A stretch of DNA of 64,000 nucleotides from Candidatus Microbacterium colombiense (GCA_029203165.1 CP119308.1:2790001-2854000), one strand, 5' to 3'. Positions 44,298-55,864 are shown, numbered from the stretch's first letter. The notes: generated from the sequence alone by a model not told the origin. Translations and numbers: made by a program.

Positions 44298-46049
44298 TCA
44301 GTCGAACTCCTCGATCCCCTGCAACCGCACCTGCTCGAGATCGAGGCGTGCGGCGATACGGCGCACCACGACGTCGTCGACCGTGCCGGTGCGGCGCAGA
44401 CCCAGCAGCACCTCGCGCTTGCGGTCGAGGAGCGCCAGCTTGAGCCGCGTGTGCTCTTCGTGGCGGATAAGCGGCGAGCGCTGCAGCACGTCGACATCGG
44501 TCGAGGTCGCGATCATCTGGAGCGTCATGCCCTCCACGACCGCCGACACGCCTCCCCCGCCGACCGACGTGTCTGCAGCCGGTGCGCCCGTGCCGTCGGT
44601 GCCGTAAGGGTCCGGCTCGTCGAGGAGCGCATCCAGCGCCTCTGCTTCTGAGTCGACCAGCGCCTGCTCGCGGGCGAGCGTCTTGGCGTTGGCGAGCTCG
44701 AGCATCTGATAGCCCTCGCTGCGCACGCGGTCGCGTACCTCCTGACCGACCCCGTGCTCGACGGCGAGGTCGTCGAGGGCGGCCAACGCGGCCCCCGAGA
44801 TCGTACGCTCGGCGAGTTCGTACTCCTCCTGCTCGGCGTGGTCGACGGGCATGCGCGCCCAGCGCAGCACTGCCGGGAGCAACGGCCCCTGCACGAGCAG
44901 GCTGAGCAGGATCACTCCAGCCGTGACGAACACGATCTCGTCGCGTCCTGACGCACCGTCCGCAAGCGTCGTCGGCACCGAGAGGGCGATCGCCAGCGAC
45001 ACCGCCCCGCGCATGCCGGCGACGGTCGAGACGACGCGGGCCCGCGAGCGCAGTCCTCGCGGCGGGCGCGGGCCGGTGGTCCTCTGGAACGGCACGCTGA
45101 GCAGTTGGAACAGGTAGCGCACGACGACGAGGGTCGCCCACACGGCGAGCGAGGTCAGCACGAGGCGTCCGATCGCCGCGGCCGAGATCTCATGCAGCAC
45201 GAACTGCACTTCGAGACCGATCAGGATGAACAGGGCACCGTTGAGCAGGAAGACGCCGAACGGCCACACCGCGTCGGACTGCCGGCGCGAGGAGGCGGTC
45301 GTCACCCGCGGAGAGACGTAGGAGACGATCAGGCCGGCGACCACCACGGCGAGCACTCCCGAGGCCTCGATGATCTCGGCCAGCAGGAACGCGGTGAACG
45401 GGATCAGCAGAAGAGTGACGTTGATGACCGCCGTGGACTCGCTGCGGCGCAGCAGGAGCGCACCGAGCACCGCGATCACGGCGCCCGCGGCGATGCCGCC
45501 GATGTAGGACACCAGGACCGTCCAGGTCACCGACCACGGGGTGATCTGACCACCCACGGCGAGCGAGACGGCGATCGCGTAGAGCACGAGCGCGGTTCCG
45601 TCGTTCGTGAGGCTCTCGGCCTTGAGCTTCATGAACATGCGCCGCGGGAGCAGGCGTCCGAGGGCGGCGACCGCCGTGGCATCCGGCGGAGCGACAGCGG
45701 CACCGAGGATGAGCGCGATCTCCCACGGCATGCCGAACAGCACGCCCACCCCGGCGACGGCGAACGCCGACGCCACGACCAGCAGCGTGCTCATCGGCAG
45801 GATGTAGCGGAAGTCGCGGCGGATCGACCGCAGCGAGGTGGTGAGGCTCTCCCAGAAGAGCATCACCGGCAGGAACAGCAGCAGCACGGTCTCGGGCGGC
45901 AGCTGCACCTCGCGCAGCGCGGGGATGAAGCCCAGCGCGAGCCCGAAGATGACCAGCACGAGCGGCAGCGCGAGACGCACTCGCGGCGCGAGCAACGCCC
46001 CGGCCAGGATCGTGAGCCCCAGCAGGACCGTGACCTCGAGACCTTCCAT
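44298..46049 (-). CDS. Na+/H+ antiporter, CPA1 (NhaP) family
   Basis: The protein is 583 residues from ATG, with GGGAGG 6 nt upstream. About twelve membrane helices are present, with the ion-site motifs ILGAAVAPPDATAVAALG (Asp) and ESLTNDGTALVLYAIA (Asn-Asp), both diagnostic for NhaP/NHE-type exchangers. The last 170 residues are a cytoplasmic tail rich in charged residues, likely regulatory. It exchanges Na+ or K+ for H+ in pH and salt balance. It converges with the pseudouridine synthase gene. Confidence 0.92.
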   Translation of the reverse strand: MEGLEVTVLLGLTILAGALLAPRVRLALPLVLVIFGLALGFIPALREVQLPPETVLLLFLPVMLFWESLTTSLRSIRRDFRYILPMSTLLVVASAFAVAGVGVLFGMPWEIALILGAAVAPPDATAVAALGRLLPRRMFMKLKAESLTNDGTALVLYAIAVSLAVGGQITPWSVTWTVLVSYIGGIAAGAVIAVLGALLLRRSESTAVINVTLLLIPFTAFLLAEIIEASGVLAVVVAGLIVSYVSPRVTTASSRRQSDAVWPFGVFLLNGALFILIGLEVQFVLHEISAAAIGRLVLTSLAVWATLVVVRYLFQLLSVPFQRTTGPRPPRGLRSRARVVSTVAGMRGAVSLAIALSVPTTLADGASGRDEIVFVTAGVILLSLLVQGPLLPAVLRWARMPVDHAEQEEYELAERTISGAALAALDDLAVEHGVGQEVRDRVRSEGYQMLELANAKTLAREQALVDSEAEALDALLDEPDPYGTDGTGAPAADTSVGGGGVSAVVEGMTLQMIATSTDVDVLQRSPLIRHEEHTRLKLALLDRKREVLLGLRRTGTVDDVVVRRIAARLDLEQVRLQGIEEFD

Positions 46050-46187
46050 ATGTACCTCCCGGATGCCGCAGGATCGTGCCGTGCGACACCGGATGGTGTC
46101 AGGCCCCGCCCAGAGCACAGCGCATCGCACTGCCACCGTATTCCCAGGAAGGGGGGAACAACAGACCCCCTCTGCGGGGGACCGGCC

Positions 46188-48011
46188 TCAGTCCAGCTGC
46201 TCCGTGAGCTCGAACCAGCGCAGCTCCAGCTCTTCGATCTCGCCCTGCTTCTCCGCGATCGCCGCCGTCTTGGCGCCGAGACCCGTGTAGTCCGACTGGT
46301 CGTGCTCCGCGAGCGCCTGTTTGGCCGCATCCACCTGCTGCGTGAGCTTCTGGATGCGCCGCTCCAGGGAGGAGACCTCCTTCTGCGCGGCGCGCAACGC
46401 GGCGCCATCGAGACCGGTAGCCGTCTGTGCGGCGGTGGCCGTCGCGGCCTTGACCGTCTGCCCCTTCGCCGAGGTCGAGTCCTGCAGCTGGCGCAGGCGC
46501 AGGTACTCCTCCACACCCCCGGGAAGGTGGCGCAGGTGCCCGTCGAGGATCGCGAACTGCTGGTCGGTCACACGCTCCAGGAAGTAGCGGTCGTGGCTGA
46601 CGACGAGCAGCGTGCCCGACCAGGAGTCGAGCAGATCCTCGATGGCGGCCAGCATGTCGGTGTCGAGGTCGTTGGTGGGCTCATCGAGGATCAGCACATT
46701 GGGCTGGTCGAGCAGCACGAGCAGCAGCTGGAGGCGCCGCTGCTGACCGCCCGAGAGGTCCTTCACCGGAGTGGAGAGCTGTGCGGACGAGAAGCCGAGG
46801 CGTTCGAGCAGCTGGCCGGGAGTGAGATCCTGCGCCTTGGAGCCCGCGCCCATCGTGTACGAGGTGCGCAGGCCCGAGATCACGACGCGCACCGGATCCT
46901 TCCAGTGCTGCTCGAGCTCGTCGAGGCGCTGGGTGAGGGTCTTCACGACGACGGTCGTGCCGCGCTTGACGCGGCCGGACGTCGGCTGCACCGTTCCGGA
47001 GATGAGTCCGAGCAGCGTGGACTTGCCTGCGCCGTTCACGCCGAGGATGCCGGTGCGCTCCCCCGGTGCGATGCGCCACTCGACGTCTTTCAGGACGACC
47101 TTCTCGCCGCCGTCCGCCGCGGGGTAGGTCACACCCACGTCGAGCAGGTCGACGACGTCCTTGCCCAGACGGGACACCGCGAGGGACTGCAGCGACACCT
47201 TGTCGCGGATCTCGGGTACATCGGCGATGAGCTCGTTGGCCGCATCGATGCGGAACTTCGGCTTGGCGGTGCGAGCCGGGGCGCCGCGACGCAACCAGGC
47301 GAGCTCCTTCTTGGCGAGGTTCTGACGCTTCGCCTCTGTCGCCGCCGACATGCGGTCGCGCTCTACGCGCTGGAGGATGTAGGCCGCATAGCCACCTTCG
47401 AAGGGCTCGACGATGCGGTCGTGCACCTCCCAGGTCTCGGTGGAGATCTCGTCGAGGAACCACCGGTCGTGCGTGACCACCATGAGTGCGCCGGAGTTGG
47501 GCGCCCACCGCTTCTTGAGGTGTCCGGCCAGCCATGTGACCGCCTCGACGTCGAGGTGGTTGGTCGGCTCGTCGAGTGCGATCACGTCCCAGTCGCCGGT
47601 CAGCAGCTTCGCCAGGGAGACCCGTCGGCGCTGGCCACCGCTGAGGGAGCCGATCTCGGCATCCCACGGCAGATCCTTCAGCAGACCCTCGATCACATCG
47701 CGGACGCGCGCGTCGCCGGCCCACTCGTACTCCGGGGTGTCGCCGACGACCGCCTCGCTGATGGTGAGGTCGTCAGGGAGCGTGTCGGCCTGGTCGAGCA
47801 CGCCGATCGTGGTGCCGCCGCGCACGGTGACGCGACCCGAGTTGGGCTCCTTGCGTCCGGCCAGCATCCCGAGCAGGCTCGATTTGCCGTCGCCGTTGCG
47901 CCCGACGATGCCGATCCGGTCGCCCTCCTCGATGCCGAGGGTGACGGAGTCGAAGACGATTCGAGTGGGATATTCGAGATGAAGGGCCTCGGCCCCGAGA
48001 AGATGTGCCAT
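46188..48011 (-). CDS. ABC-F family ATPase (Uup-like)
   Basis: This 607-residue soluble protein carries two ABC domains: GRNGDGKSSLL with LSGGQRRRVSLAKLL and VIALDEPTNHLD first, then GVNGAGKSTLL with LSGGQQRRLQLLLVLL and LILDEPTNDLD. A linker of about 80 residues lies between, and a C-terminal coiled coil (SSLERRIQKLTQQVDAAKQALAEHD) follows, as in Uup. It has no membrane helices. ABC-F proteins act on ribosomes or, for Uup, in preventing transposon excision. GGAGGAGAC lies directly before the ATG. Confidence 0.92.
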   Translation of the reverse strand: MAHLLGAEALHLEYPTRIVFDSVTLGIEEGDRIGIVGRNGDGKSSLLGMLAGRKEPNSGRVTVRGGTTIGVLDQADTLPDDLTISEAVVGDTPEYEWAGDARVRDVIEGLLKDLPWDAEIGSLSGGQRRRVSLAKLLTGDWDVIALDEPTNHLDVEAVTWLAGHLKKRWAPNSGALMVVTHDRWFLDEISTETWEVHDRIVEPFEGGYAAYILQRVERDRMSAATEAKRQNLAKKELAWLRRGAPARTAKPKFRIDAANELIADVPEIRDKVSLQSLAVSRLGKDVVDLLDVGVTYPAADGGEKVVLKDVEWRIAPGERTGILGVNGAGKSTLLGLISGTVQPTSGRVKRGTTVVVKTLTQRLDELEQHWKDPVRVVISGLRTSYTMGAGSKAQDLTPGQLLERLGFSSAQLSTPVKDLSGGQQRRLQLLLVLLDQPNVLILDEPTNDLDTDMLAAIEDLLDSWSGTLLVVSHDRYFLERVTDQQFAILDGHLRHLPGGVEEYLRLRQLQDSTSAKGQTVKAATATAAQTATGLDGAALRAAQKEVSSLERRIQKLTQQVDAAKQALAEHDQSDYTGLGAKTAAIAEKQGEIEELELRWFELTEQLD

Positions 48012-48103
48012 GTCTCCTCCAGGGTAGTCGCGCGGCGCGGAGAGTCGGCGCCGCACCCCAGCGCAGAGATTCGAATGTCGGTGGGTGGTGGTGGACTGGG
48101 GTC

Positions 48104-49552
48104 ATGGCGGACCTGCTCGATGCGAACGACTCCCAGATGGCGATGCTCGCCGATCTGGTCGCCGGGCTACAGGCTGCGGAAGAGACCATCAGCGCAATGC
48201 TGGCCGCCCGAGACGGCATGCTCGCGATGGCGTCTCGGCTGGCGATCGACATCGCCAGGCAGGCGAACCATCCCGACTATGGCGACATGGCAACGCGCGC
48301 GGTGGCCGCCGAGATCGGTGCCGCGCAACGGATGAGCGATCGCACGATCGAACGTCGGATGGCAGCGGCGTCGCGCCTCGTGACGGATCTGCCGGATGTG
48401 TGGGCGGCGCAGGGCGCCGGGCGCATCACCGCGGCACACGCGCGGGTCATCGTCGAGGCAGGGGCGCATCTCGATGATCCCCACGACCGCGCGGCGTATG
48501 CCGATGCGGTGCTCGTGATCGCGGAGGCCGAGTCGCCGAACCGCCTGCGCCGCGATGCGCGCAGGATCGCCGAGCAGTACCGGTCACGATCGCTGACCGA
48601 ACGTCATCGCGACGCGCGCGAGCATCGACGGGTCTGGGTGAACGACCTCGATGACGGGATGTCGGAGCTGGGCGTGCGCGGACCATCGACGCTCATCCAC
48701 GGCATGTACGACCGCCTGTCGCAGATGGCGCACCGCGTGCGCACGGAGAACGCCCGCGCCGCGAAGGAGCGGCCGTCGATGGATGCTGACAGCGCTGCGG
48801 ACGAGCAGGCGGACGAGCGGGCAGACATGCCCACGGCCGAGCGGACGGTCGACCAGCTCCGCGCGGATCTGCTCGTAGATCTCGTGCTCACGGGCACACC
48901 GAACGGACACGACTCCGACGACGCACTGTTGGGCTCCTTCCGGGCGCGCGTGGAGGTGACCGTGCCGGTCATGACGTTGATGGACGCGCGCGGATCGCAC
49001 ATCGACCTGCCCCCGGCCGAGCTCGACGGCCTCTGCCCGATCGACGTCGACACTGCGCGCAGGATCGCCGGGGCGGCGATCGGGTGGGATCGGGTGCTCA
49101 CCCATCCGATCAGCGGCGCGTTGCTCGCCGTCGACCGATATCGGCCGGGCGATCAACTGAAACGCCATCTCCGCGCGAGGGATCAGCGCTGCCGATTCCC
49201 GGCGTGCGGACTTGCGTCGCGAAAGTGCGACATCGACCACAATCATGCGGCGGCCGACGGCGGACCGACCTGCGCAGACAATCTCGCGCACTTCTGTCGT
49301 CGACATCACATGATGAAGCACCACTCCCCCTGGCATGTGGAGCACAGGGGCGGTGGCGTTCTCGAATGGAGAAGCCCGACAGGAGACGTATACATCGACC
49401 GGGCACCTGTACAGAACACGGTGCGGTTCGCACCCACGCCGTTCGAGCCCACCACGTTCGAGACCACCCCGTTCGAGACCACCCCGTCAGAGACCACCAC
49501 GTTCGAGACCACCGCGTTCGAGACCACCGCGTCAGTACTTGTGCCGTTCTGA
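48104..49552 (+). CDS. DUF222/13E12-family HNH endonuclease with repetitive tail
   Basis: The protein is 482 residues from ATG (MADLLDANDSQMAML). The helical DUF222 part (ITAAHARVIVEAGAHL and neighbours) is typical of the 13E12 repeat family of actinobacteria. The HNH nuclease follows: RDQRCRFPACGLASRKCDIDHNHAAADGGPTCADNLAHFCRRHHMMKHH contains zinc Cys and the catalytic DHNH. The last 35 residues are a low-complexity tail built of TTFET/TPFET units encoded by 15-bp repeats. The role is unknown; many genomes hold several copies. Confidence 0.9.
   Translation: MADLLDANDSQMAMLADLVAGLQAAEETISAMLAARDGMLAMASRLAIDIARQANHPDYGDMATRAVAAEIGAAQRMSDRTIERRMAAASRLVTDLPDVWAAQGAGRITAAHARVIVEAGAHLDDPHDRAAYADAVLVIAEAESPNRLRRDARRIAEQYRSRSLTERHRDAREHRRVWVNDLDDGMSELGVRGPSTLIHGMYDRLSQMAHRVRTENARAAKERPSMDADSAADEQADERADMPTAERTVDQLRADLLVDLVLTGTPNGHDSDDALLGSFRARVEVTVPVMTLMDARGSHIDLPPAELDGLCPIDVDTARRIAGAAIGWDRVLTHPISGALLAVDRYRPGDQLKRHLRARDQRCRFPACGLASRKCDIDHNHAAADGGPTCADNLAHFCRRHHMMKHHSPWHVEHRGGGVLEWRSPTGDVYIDRAPVQNTVRFAPTPFEPTTFETTPFETTPSETTTFETTAFETTASVLVPF
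49438..49534. repeat. 15-bp minisatellite in the 3' end of the HNH gene
   Basis: Units of the form GTTCGAGACCACC[A/C/G]CG recur six times in frame, two of them with TCAGAG replacing TTCGAG. They encode Thr/Phe/Glu repeats. Confidence 0.85.
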
Positions 49553-49584
49553 CCACCCCGGGGATCCCCCCGGCGCGCTCGGCT

Positions 49585-49590
49585 TAGGAT
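49585..49590 (+). promoter_or_regulatory. -10-like TAGGAT before spermidine-synthase-like gene
   Basis: TAGGAT ends 6 nt before the GTG at 49597. Confidence 0.5.
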
Positions 49591-49596
49591 CGACGG

Positions 49597-50523
49597 GTGC
49601 CATGGAATCGCCGGATCTTCTCGCTCTCACTGGATGATCACAAGGCGAAGCTGGTGCAGTCGAGACGGCGGCGCGGTCGCTACGAACTCAGTGTCGATGG
49701 AATCGCGCAGTCGGTCGTCTGGATGACCGAGCCCACCACCCTCGAGTACGCCTACACTCGGCACATCGCCCGCGTGATGGACGCCGCGGCTGAGCCCGGC
49801 GCACCGCTGTTCACCGTGCATCTGGGAGCCGGCGCACTCACGCTGGCGCGCTACGTGGAGGCCACGCGCACCGGCTCACCTCAACTCGTCGTCGAGTTCG
49901 AGCCCGTCCTCTACGCAGCCATGATCTCCGCGCTGCCTCTGCCTCCCAGCGCTGATCTGCGAGTCGTCTTCGGCGATGCGCGAGCGGTCGCAGACGCCGA
50001 GCTGCCGGAAGAGAAGCGAGCGCCGGTGCCGGCATCCTCCTCCCCCGCGCCGGGGACCGCAACGATCGTTGATGCCGCGGTCGCCTCCGAGTGGGTGAAC
50101 GCCCCCTTCACCGTCGTCGATCTCTGGGATGCCGCCGTCATCCGGCATCGCGTGGCCAGTCAGGAGTTCTACCGCCGGGTCGCCGCACGCTCCGCTGCAG
50201 GGGGAATCGTCGCGGTGAACCTGCTCGACGGGCATCCGTTCGAGTATTCGCGGCGACAGGCGGCCACCCTGAGCTCGGTGTTCGCCCACGTCGCCGTCGT
50301 TCTCGACGCAGAGCCAGAAGATGACGAAGGACCACTCGGCAACGTGGTCATCTTCGCGAGCGATGAGCCGCTGGAGGTCGTGGCGAACCCCGACCTCCTC
50401 GGCGCACCGCGACCTCACTTCCTCCACGACCGACATCTGACGTCGTGGATCGCGAATGCCCACATCATGACCGACGCGGACGGCACAGACTCCCCCGACC
50501 CCAACGACCCGGTCTGGTACTAG
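49597..50523 (+). CDS. Spermidine-synthase-like methyltransferase-fold protein
   Basis: This 308-residue protein has a Rossmann-type core seen in VHLGAGALTLARYVEATRTGSPQLVVEFEPVLYAAM and VFGDARAV. VVDLWDAAVIRHRVASQEFYRRVAARSAAGGIVAVNLLDG matches the spermine/spermidine synthase family. The usual polyamine-site motif GGGDG is replaced by HLGAGALT, so true polyamine synthesis is doubtful. Actinobacteria have many such proteins of unknown substrate. GTG start, with an in-frame-incompatible ATG 4 bases later. A hairpin follows the stop. Confidence 0.78.
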   Translation: MPWNRRIFSLSLDDHKAKLVQSRRRRGRYELSVDGIAQSVVWMTEPTTLEYAYTRHIARVMDAAAEPGAPLFTVHLGAGALTLARYVEATRTGSPQLVVEFEPVLYAAMISALPLPPSADLRVVFGDARAVADAELPEEKRAPVPASSSPAPGTATIVDAAVASEWVNAPFTVVDLWDAAVIRHRVASQEFYRRVAARSAAGGIVAVNLLDGHPFEYSRRQAATLSSVFAHVAVVLDAEPEDDEGPLGNVVIFASDEPLEVVANPDLLGAPRPHFLHDRHLTSWIANAHIMTDADGTDSPDPNDPVWY

Positions 50524-50540
50524 CGCTGCCCTGAATACGA

Positions 50541-50577
50541 ACGAGCCGCCCGGAACCCGAGAGTCCGGACGGCTCGT
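50541..50577. terminator. Bidirectional hairpin between spermidine-synthase-like gene and chvE
   Basis: ACGAGCCG at 50541 pairs with CGGCTCGT at 50570, and inner CCGG/CCGG continues the stem after one mismatch. It lies between two convergent genes. Confidence 0.65.
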
Positions 50578-50615
50578 CCACCGCGATGCACGAGGCCTCG
50601 CGGGTCATGCGTGAC

Positions 50616-51734
50616 TTACTGGAACGACTTCACGATCTCGAGGAGGCTCGGCACGTTCGCGTAAGCCTCGAGCGCGTTCTCCTTCGTGACGATCAGCGGC
50701 TCGAGCAGGTAGGCCGGGACGACCTTCTTGCCGTTGTCGTACTGCTCGGTGTCGTTGACGTCGACCTCTTCGCCCTTCTGGAGCTGGCCGACCATCTTGA
50801 TGGACTGCTCGACGAGGAGCGTGGTGTCCTTGTTGATCGTGGAGTACTGGACGCCCTCCATGATCGACTTGACGGACTCGACCTCGGAGTCCTGACCCGT
50901 GACGACCGGAACCGGCTTGCCTGCCTGCTGCACCGAGGTGATGATGGCGCGAGCGAGGGTGTCGTTCGGGGAGAGGACGCCGTCGAGCGTCTCGGAACCG
51001 TACGACGAGGTGAGCAGCGAGTCCATGCGGCGCTGAGCGTTCTCCGGCTTCCAGCCCTCGGTCGCCGTCTGCGCGATCTCGGTCTGGCCCGACACGACCT
51101 TCAGCGTGCCGTCGTCGATCTTCGGCTGGAGCACGTCCATCGCACCGTTGAAGAACACCGGAGCGTTGGCGTCATCCGGCGAACCCGAGAACAGCTCGAT
51201 GTTGTACGGAGCCTCGTGGCCCGCACGCTCGGCGAGACCGTCGAGCAGCGCCTGGCCCTGCAGCTGGCCGACCTTGAAGTTGTCGAAGGCGACGTAGTAG
51301 TCGACGGCTTCGGTGTTCTCGATCAGTCGGTCGTACGCGATGACCGTGACACCTGCGTCGCGGGCTGCCTCAACCTGCGTCGACAGCTGCTTGCCGTCCT
51401 TCGCGCCGATGATGATGACCTTCGCACCACCGGTGACCATCGCCTGGATCTGGTTCTGCTGCTCGGCGACCGTGTTGCTGGCCGGCGCGTACTGCACGTC
51501 AGCCTTGAATCCGGCCTTCTCGAGACCGTCGGTGAACAGCTGGCCGGCGAGGACCCAGTTCTCCGAGGTCTTGTCGGGCAGTGCGACACCGATCGTGGCG
51601 TCAGCGGCGAAGCCCTTGGCGGTCTCTTCCCCTCCACCGGTTCCGGTGTCACCGCCGCGCTCCGAGGAGCAACCGGTGAGGGCGAAGGCGCCCACGGCGA
51701 CGATCGCTGTCGCCGTCAGAAGAATCTTCTTCAT
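50616..51734 (-). CDS. chvE: Multiple monosaccharide ABC transporter substrate-binding lipoprotein
   Basis: The 372-residue lipoprotein has a signal peptide ending FALTGC, with lipidated Cys at about residue 22. The periplasmic-binding fold (Peripla_BP_4) begins ATIGVALPDKTSENWVLAGQLF and includes KVIIIGAKDG, VIAYDRLI, IELFSGSPDDANAPVFFNGAM and VVTGQDSEVESVKSI. It resembles ChvE, which binds glucose, galactose, arabinose or xylose. It is the last gene of the mmsA-mmsB-chvE operon, 59 bp after mmsB. Confidence 0.9.
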   Translation of the reverse strand: MKKILLTATAIVAVGAFALTGCSSERGGDTGTGGGEETAKGFAADATIGVALPDKTSENWVLAGQLFTDGLEKAGFKADVQYAPASNTVAEQQNQIQAMVTGGAKVIIIGAKDGKQLSTQVEAARDAGVTVIAYDRLIENTEAVDYYVAFDNFKVGQLQGQALLDGLAERAGHEAPYNIELFSGSPDDANAPVFFNGAMDVLQPKIDDGTLKVVSGQTEIAQTATEGWKPENAQRRMDSLLTSSYGSETLDGVLSPNDTLARAIITSVQQAGKPVPVVTGQDSEVESVKSIMEGVQYSTINKDTTLLVEQSIKMVGQLQKGEEVDVNDTEQYDNGKKVVPAYLLEPLIVTKENALEAYANVPSLLEIVKSFQ

Positions 51735-51793
51735 GTGATCTCTTTCTCTGGTGTGTGAAGGTCTCGTCACGCGTGCGGCGCGCGGCTCGACCC

Positions 51794-53160
51794 CTACTTT
51801 CCGCGCGTCTCGTCGACGGCGGGGGCTTCGTACTTCTGACCTGTGGGGTAGTTCGCCTTCGGGTCGAAGGTCTCGAGGGCGGGGTCTTGCTTGCGGTCGG
51901 AGCGACGCATCAGGAACCCGGTGATCGAGGGGCGACCCTGCTGCTTGTTCCAGACGTCGACGCCGACCGCGAGCAGGAGCACGAGGCCCTTGATCATCGA
52001 GACCACGTCGGCGCCTTGACCCAGCAGTGCGAGTCCGTTATTGAGGAACGCCATCACGAGACCACCGATGATCGATCCGATGACGGTACCGATACCACCC
52101 GAGACGGCGGCGCCACCGATGAAGACCGAGGCGATCGCGTCGAGCTCCCAGCCATTGCCGTCCTGAGGGCCGGAGGCGGTGGCGCGGGAGACGTAGATCA
52201 TGCCGGCGAGGGCGGCGAGAACCGACATGTTCATCATGACGAAGAAGTCGACCCAGCGGTCCTTGACACCCGACAGGCGCGCTGCCTGGCGGTTGCCACC
52301 GACCGCGTAGATGTGACGGCCGAACACCGTGTTGTTCGTGATGAACGTGTAGAGGATCACGAGCAGCAGCAGGATCACGCCGGAGATCGGGAAGCTGGTT
52401 CCCTCGCGCCCGGTGGCGAACAGCCATCCGGCGACCAGGATGACGACCGAGATCAGGATCACCTTGGTGATGCTGACCCAGCTGGGCGCCATCTCGGAGC
52501 CCATCTTGCGCTGGGCCCGACGCAGGCGGATCTCGGAAACCACGATCCACGCGACGCCGATCAGGGCGAGCACCATGGTCAGCACATTGAAGGGCACCGG
52601 GATGAAGGAGAGCTCGGGCAGGTAACCAGCGCCGATGATCTTGAACCCCTCGGGCACCGGCACCGACTGCGAGTCCCCGACCCATTGGTTCGCACCGCGG
52701 AAGAAGAGCATGCCGGCCAGCGTCACGATGAACGCCGGCACCCCCACGTAGGCGACCCAGAAGCCTTGCCACGCACCGACCAGCACGCCGACGCCGAGCC
52801 CGAGCAGGATGGCCAACGGCCAGGGCAGATCCCAGTCCGCCATGGCCTTCGCCACGATGATGCCCGTGAACGCCGCCACGGATCCGACCGACAGATCGAT
52901 GTGGCCCATGATGATCACCATCACCATGCCGATCGCGAGGATCAGGATGTAGGAGTACTGGTTGACGACGTTGATCAGGTTGCCCGACGAAAGCGTCAGA
53001 CCCTGTCCCTTGAAGATCCACGTCAGCAACTGGAAGACGACCAGGATGACGACGAGGCTGCCGAGGATGCTGAACTGACGCAGCGTCGACTGTCCACCCC
53101 CGAACATCTTCCCGAGATCCTTGAAGTGGAATCCGCGCTTCGCGGTGGTGGATTCGGTGG

Positions 53161-53164
<4 letters not shown>
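51794..53164 (-). CDS. mmsB: Multiple monosaccharide ABC transporter permease
   Basis: The 456-residue permease has about ten membrane helices. It has the ATPase-contact stretch RHIYAVGGNRQAARLSGV, typical of sugar permeases of the BPD_transp_2 family, and the conserved MGHIDLSVGSVAAFTG. Compared with the ribose permease it has a longer loop in the middle (SEIRLRRAQRKMGSEMAPSW), as in GguB. Its ATG overlaps the mmsA stop by 4 bp. It should form the sugar channel as a homodimer. Confidence 0.92.
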
Positions 53165-54729
<1,565 letters not shown>

Positions 54730-54761
54730 GGATCTTCCTCGCGACGTGCGGTCACCTTCGA

Positions 54762-54775
54762 TGTGACCGTTCACA
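54762..54775. promoter_or_regulatory. Operator O2: TGTGACCGTTCACA, in front of mmsA
   Basis: TGTGA and TCACA arms flank CCGT. On the minus strand the site lies from about +2 to +15 of the predicted mmsA transcript, where a repressor would block RNA polymerase. It shares 16 of 17 bases of GATGTGACCGT[T/G]CACAT with the site before lacI. Confidence 0.7.
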
Positions 54776-54783
54776 TTTGTAAC

Positions 54784-54812
54784 ATCGTCCAATGCGGACG
54801 GGGCGCTGTCAA
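54784..54812 (-). promoter_or_regulatory. Promoter of mmsA-mmsB-chvE operon
   Basis: Minus strand: -35 TTGACA (54807-54812), spacer 17 bp, -10 GACGAT (54784-54789). The predicted start is near 54777, adjacent to operator O2. Confidence 0.6.
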
Positions 54813-54835
54813 GTCCGGACGGCGATTTCGTGTCG

Positions 54836-55849
54836 TTACCGTGATCCGGACGACTCACGCACGCGCAGAGTCGTCTGGAGCGGACCGAACGCGGGCACCT
54901 GCTCACCCCGGATCTGGGCGAGCAGGATCTTCACCGCTCGACGCCCGAGCTCCGGGAAGTCCTGATGCACGGTCGTCAAGGTCGGCGCCACATGGGCGGC
55001 CACCGGCACGTCATCGAAACCGACGACGCTGATGTCTTCCGGCACCCTCACCTTCGCGTCACGGAATCCGTGCAGCAGGCCGATCGCCATCAGATCGTTC
55101 GCCGCGAACACCGCGGTGAAGTCCCGCCGACGCGACAGCTCCTGCCCGGCGAAATACCCGAAGTCTGCGGACCAATCACCGCGGATCGGCGGGAACGTCG
55201 GCAGATCGGCCTCGCGCAGGGCATCGAGGTACCCCCGCATCCGCGACTCCGCCTCGATCCAGTCCTGCGGGCCGGCCAGGTGCAGGATGTCGCTGTGGCC
55301 GAGCCCGATCAGATGCTCGGTCGCCGCCCTCGCCCCCGCCACCTGATCGGCCGAGAGGCTGACACCGTCCGACCCGGACGCCGTCTGCAGCGAGACGAAG
55401 GGCAGGGCGACGGCCATGCCGCGCAACACGTTGAACACCCGCACCTGCGGGGCGAGCACGACGATCCCGTCGACCTGCTCTCTGGCGAGCTGTCGCACGG
55501 CACTGCCGATCGCCTCCGGCGTGGTCGCTGCGAGGTTGAGCGTCGAGACGGAGTACCCCTCTTCGCGCGCCGCGTCCTCGATGCTGGCGATCGAGGACGT
55601 CGGCCCGAACTCGCCGATCGTCGCCGACAGGATGCCGAGCATGTTCGACTTGCTCGTCACCAGCGCCCGGGCGGCGAGGTTCGGACGATAGTCGAGCACG
55701 GCGATGGCGTCGAGCACCTTGGCCTTGGTCTCCGGACGGATGCTGGCGTGATCGTTCAGCACACGCGAGACCGTCTGATGCGATACCCCTGCGAGTCGCG
55801 CAACGTCGCGGATGCTCGGCAACCGCGCGCGCTCAGAGGCGGTGGACAT
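54836..55849 (-). CDS. LacI-family transcriptional regulator
   Basis: The 337-residue protein has a helix-turn-helix and hinge (SIRDVARLAGVSHQTVSRVLNDHASIRPETKAKVLDAI) followed by a sugar-binding domain with SVVGFDDVPVAAHVAPTLTTV near the end. AAGGAGG precedes the ATG. It lies directly upstream of the sugar ABC operon, same strand. Matching palindromes sit just behind its own -10 and behind that of mmsA, so it probably represses both and is released by a monosaccharide. Confidence 0.92.
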   Translation of the reverse strand: MSTASERARLPSIRDVARLAGVSHQTVSRVLNDHASIRPETKAKVLDAIAVLDYRPNLAARALVTSKSNMLGILSATIGEFGPTSSIASIEDAAREEGYSVSTLNLAATTPEAIGSAVRQLAREQVDGIVVLAPQVRVFNVLRGMAVALPFVSLQTASGSDGVSLSADQVAGARAATEHLIGLGHSDILHLAGPQDWIEAESRMRGYLDALREADLPTFPPIRGDWSADFGYFAGQELSRRRDFTAVFAANDLMAIGLLHGFRDAKVRVPEDISVVGFDDVPVAAHVAPTLTTVHQDFPELGRRAVKILLAQIRGEQVPAFGPLQTTLRVRESSGSR

Positions 55850-55864
55850 CGCAGCCTCCTTGCA

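Noticed and set aside
49438..49534. CRISPR or noncoding repeat
   Set aside because: The 15-bp units keep the HNH reading frame and code for a low-complexity protein tail.
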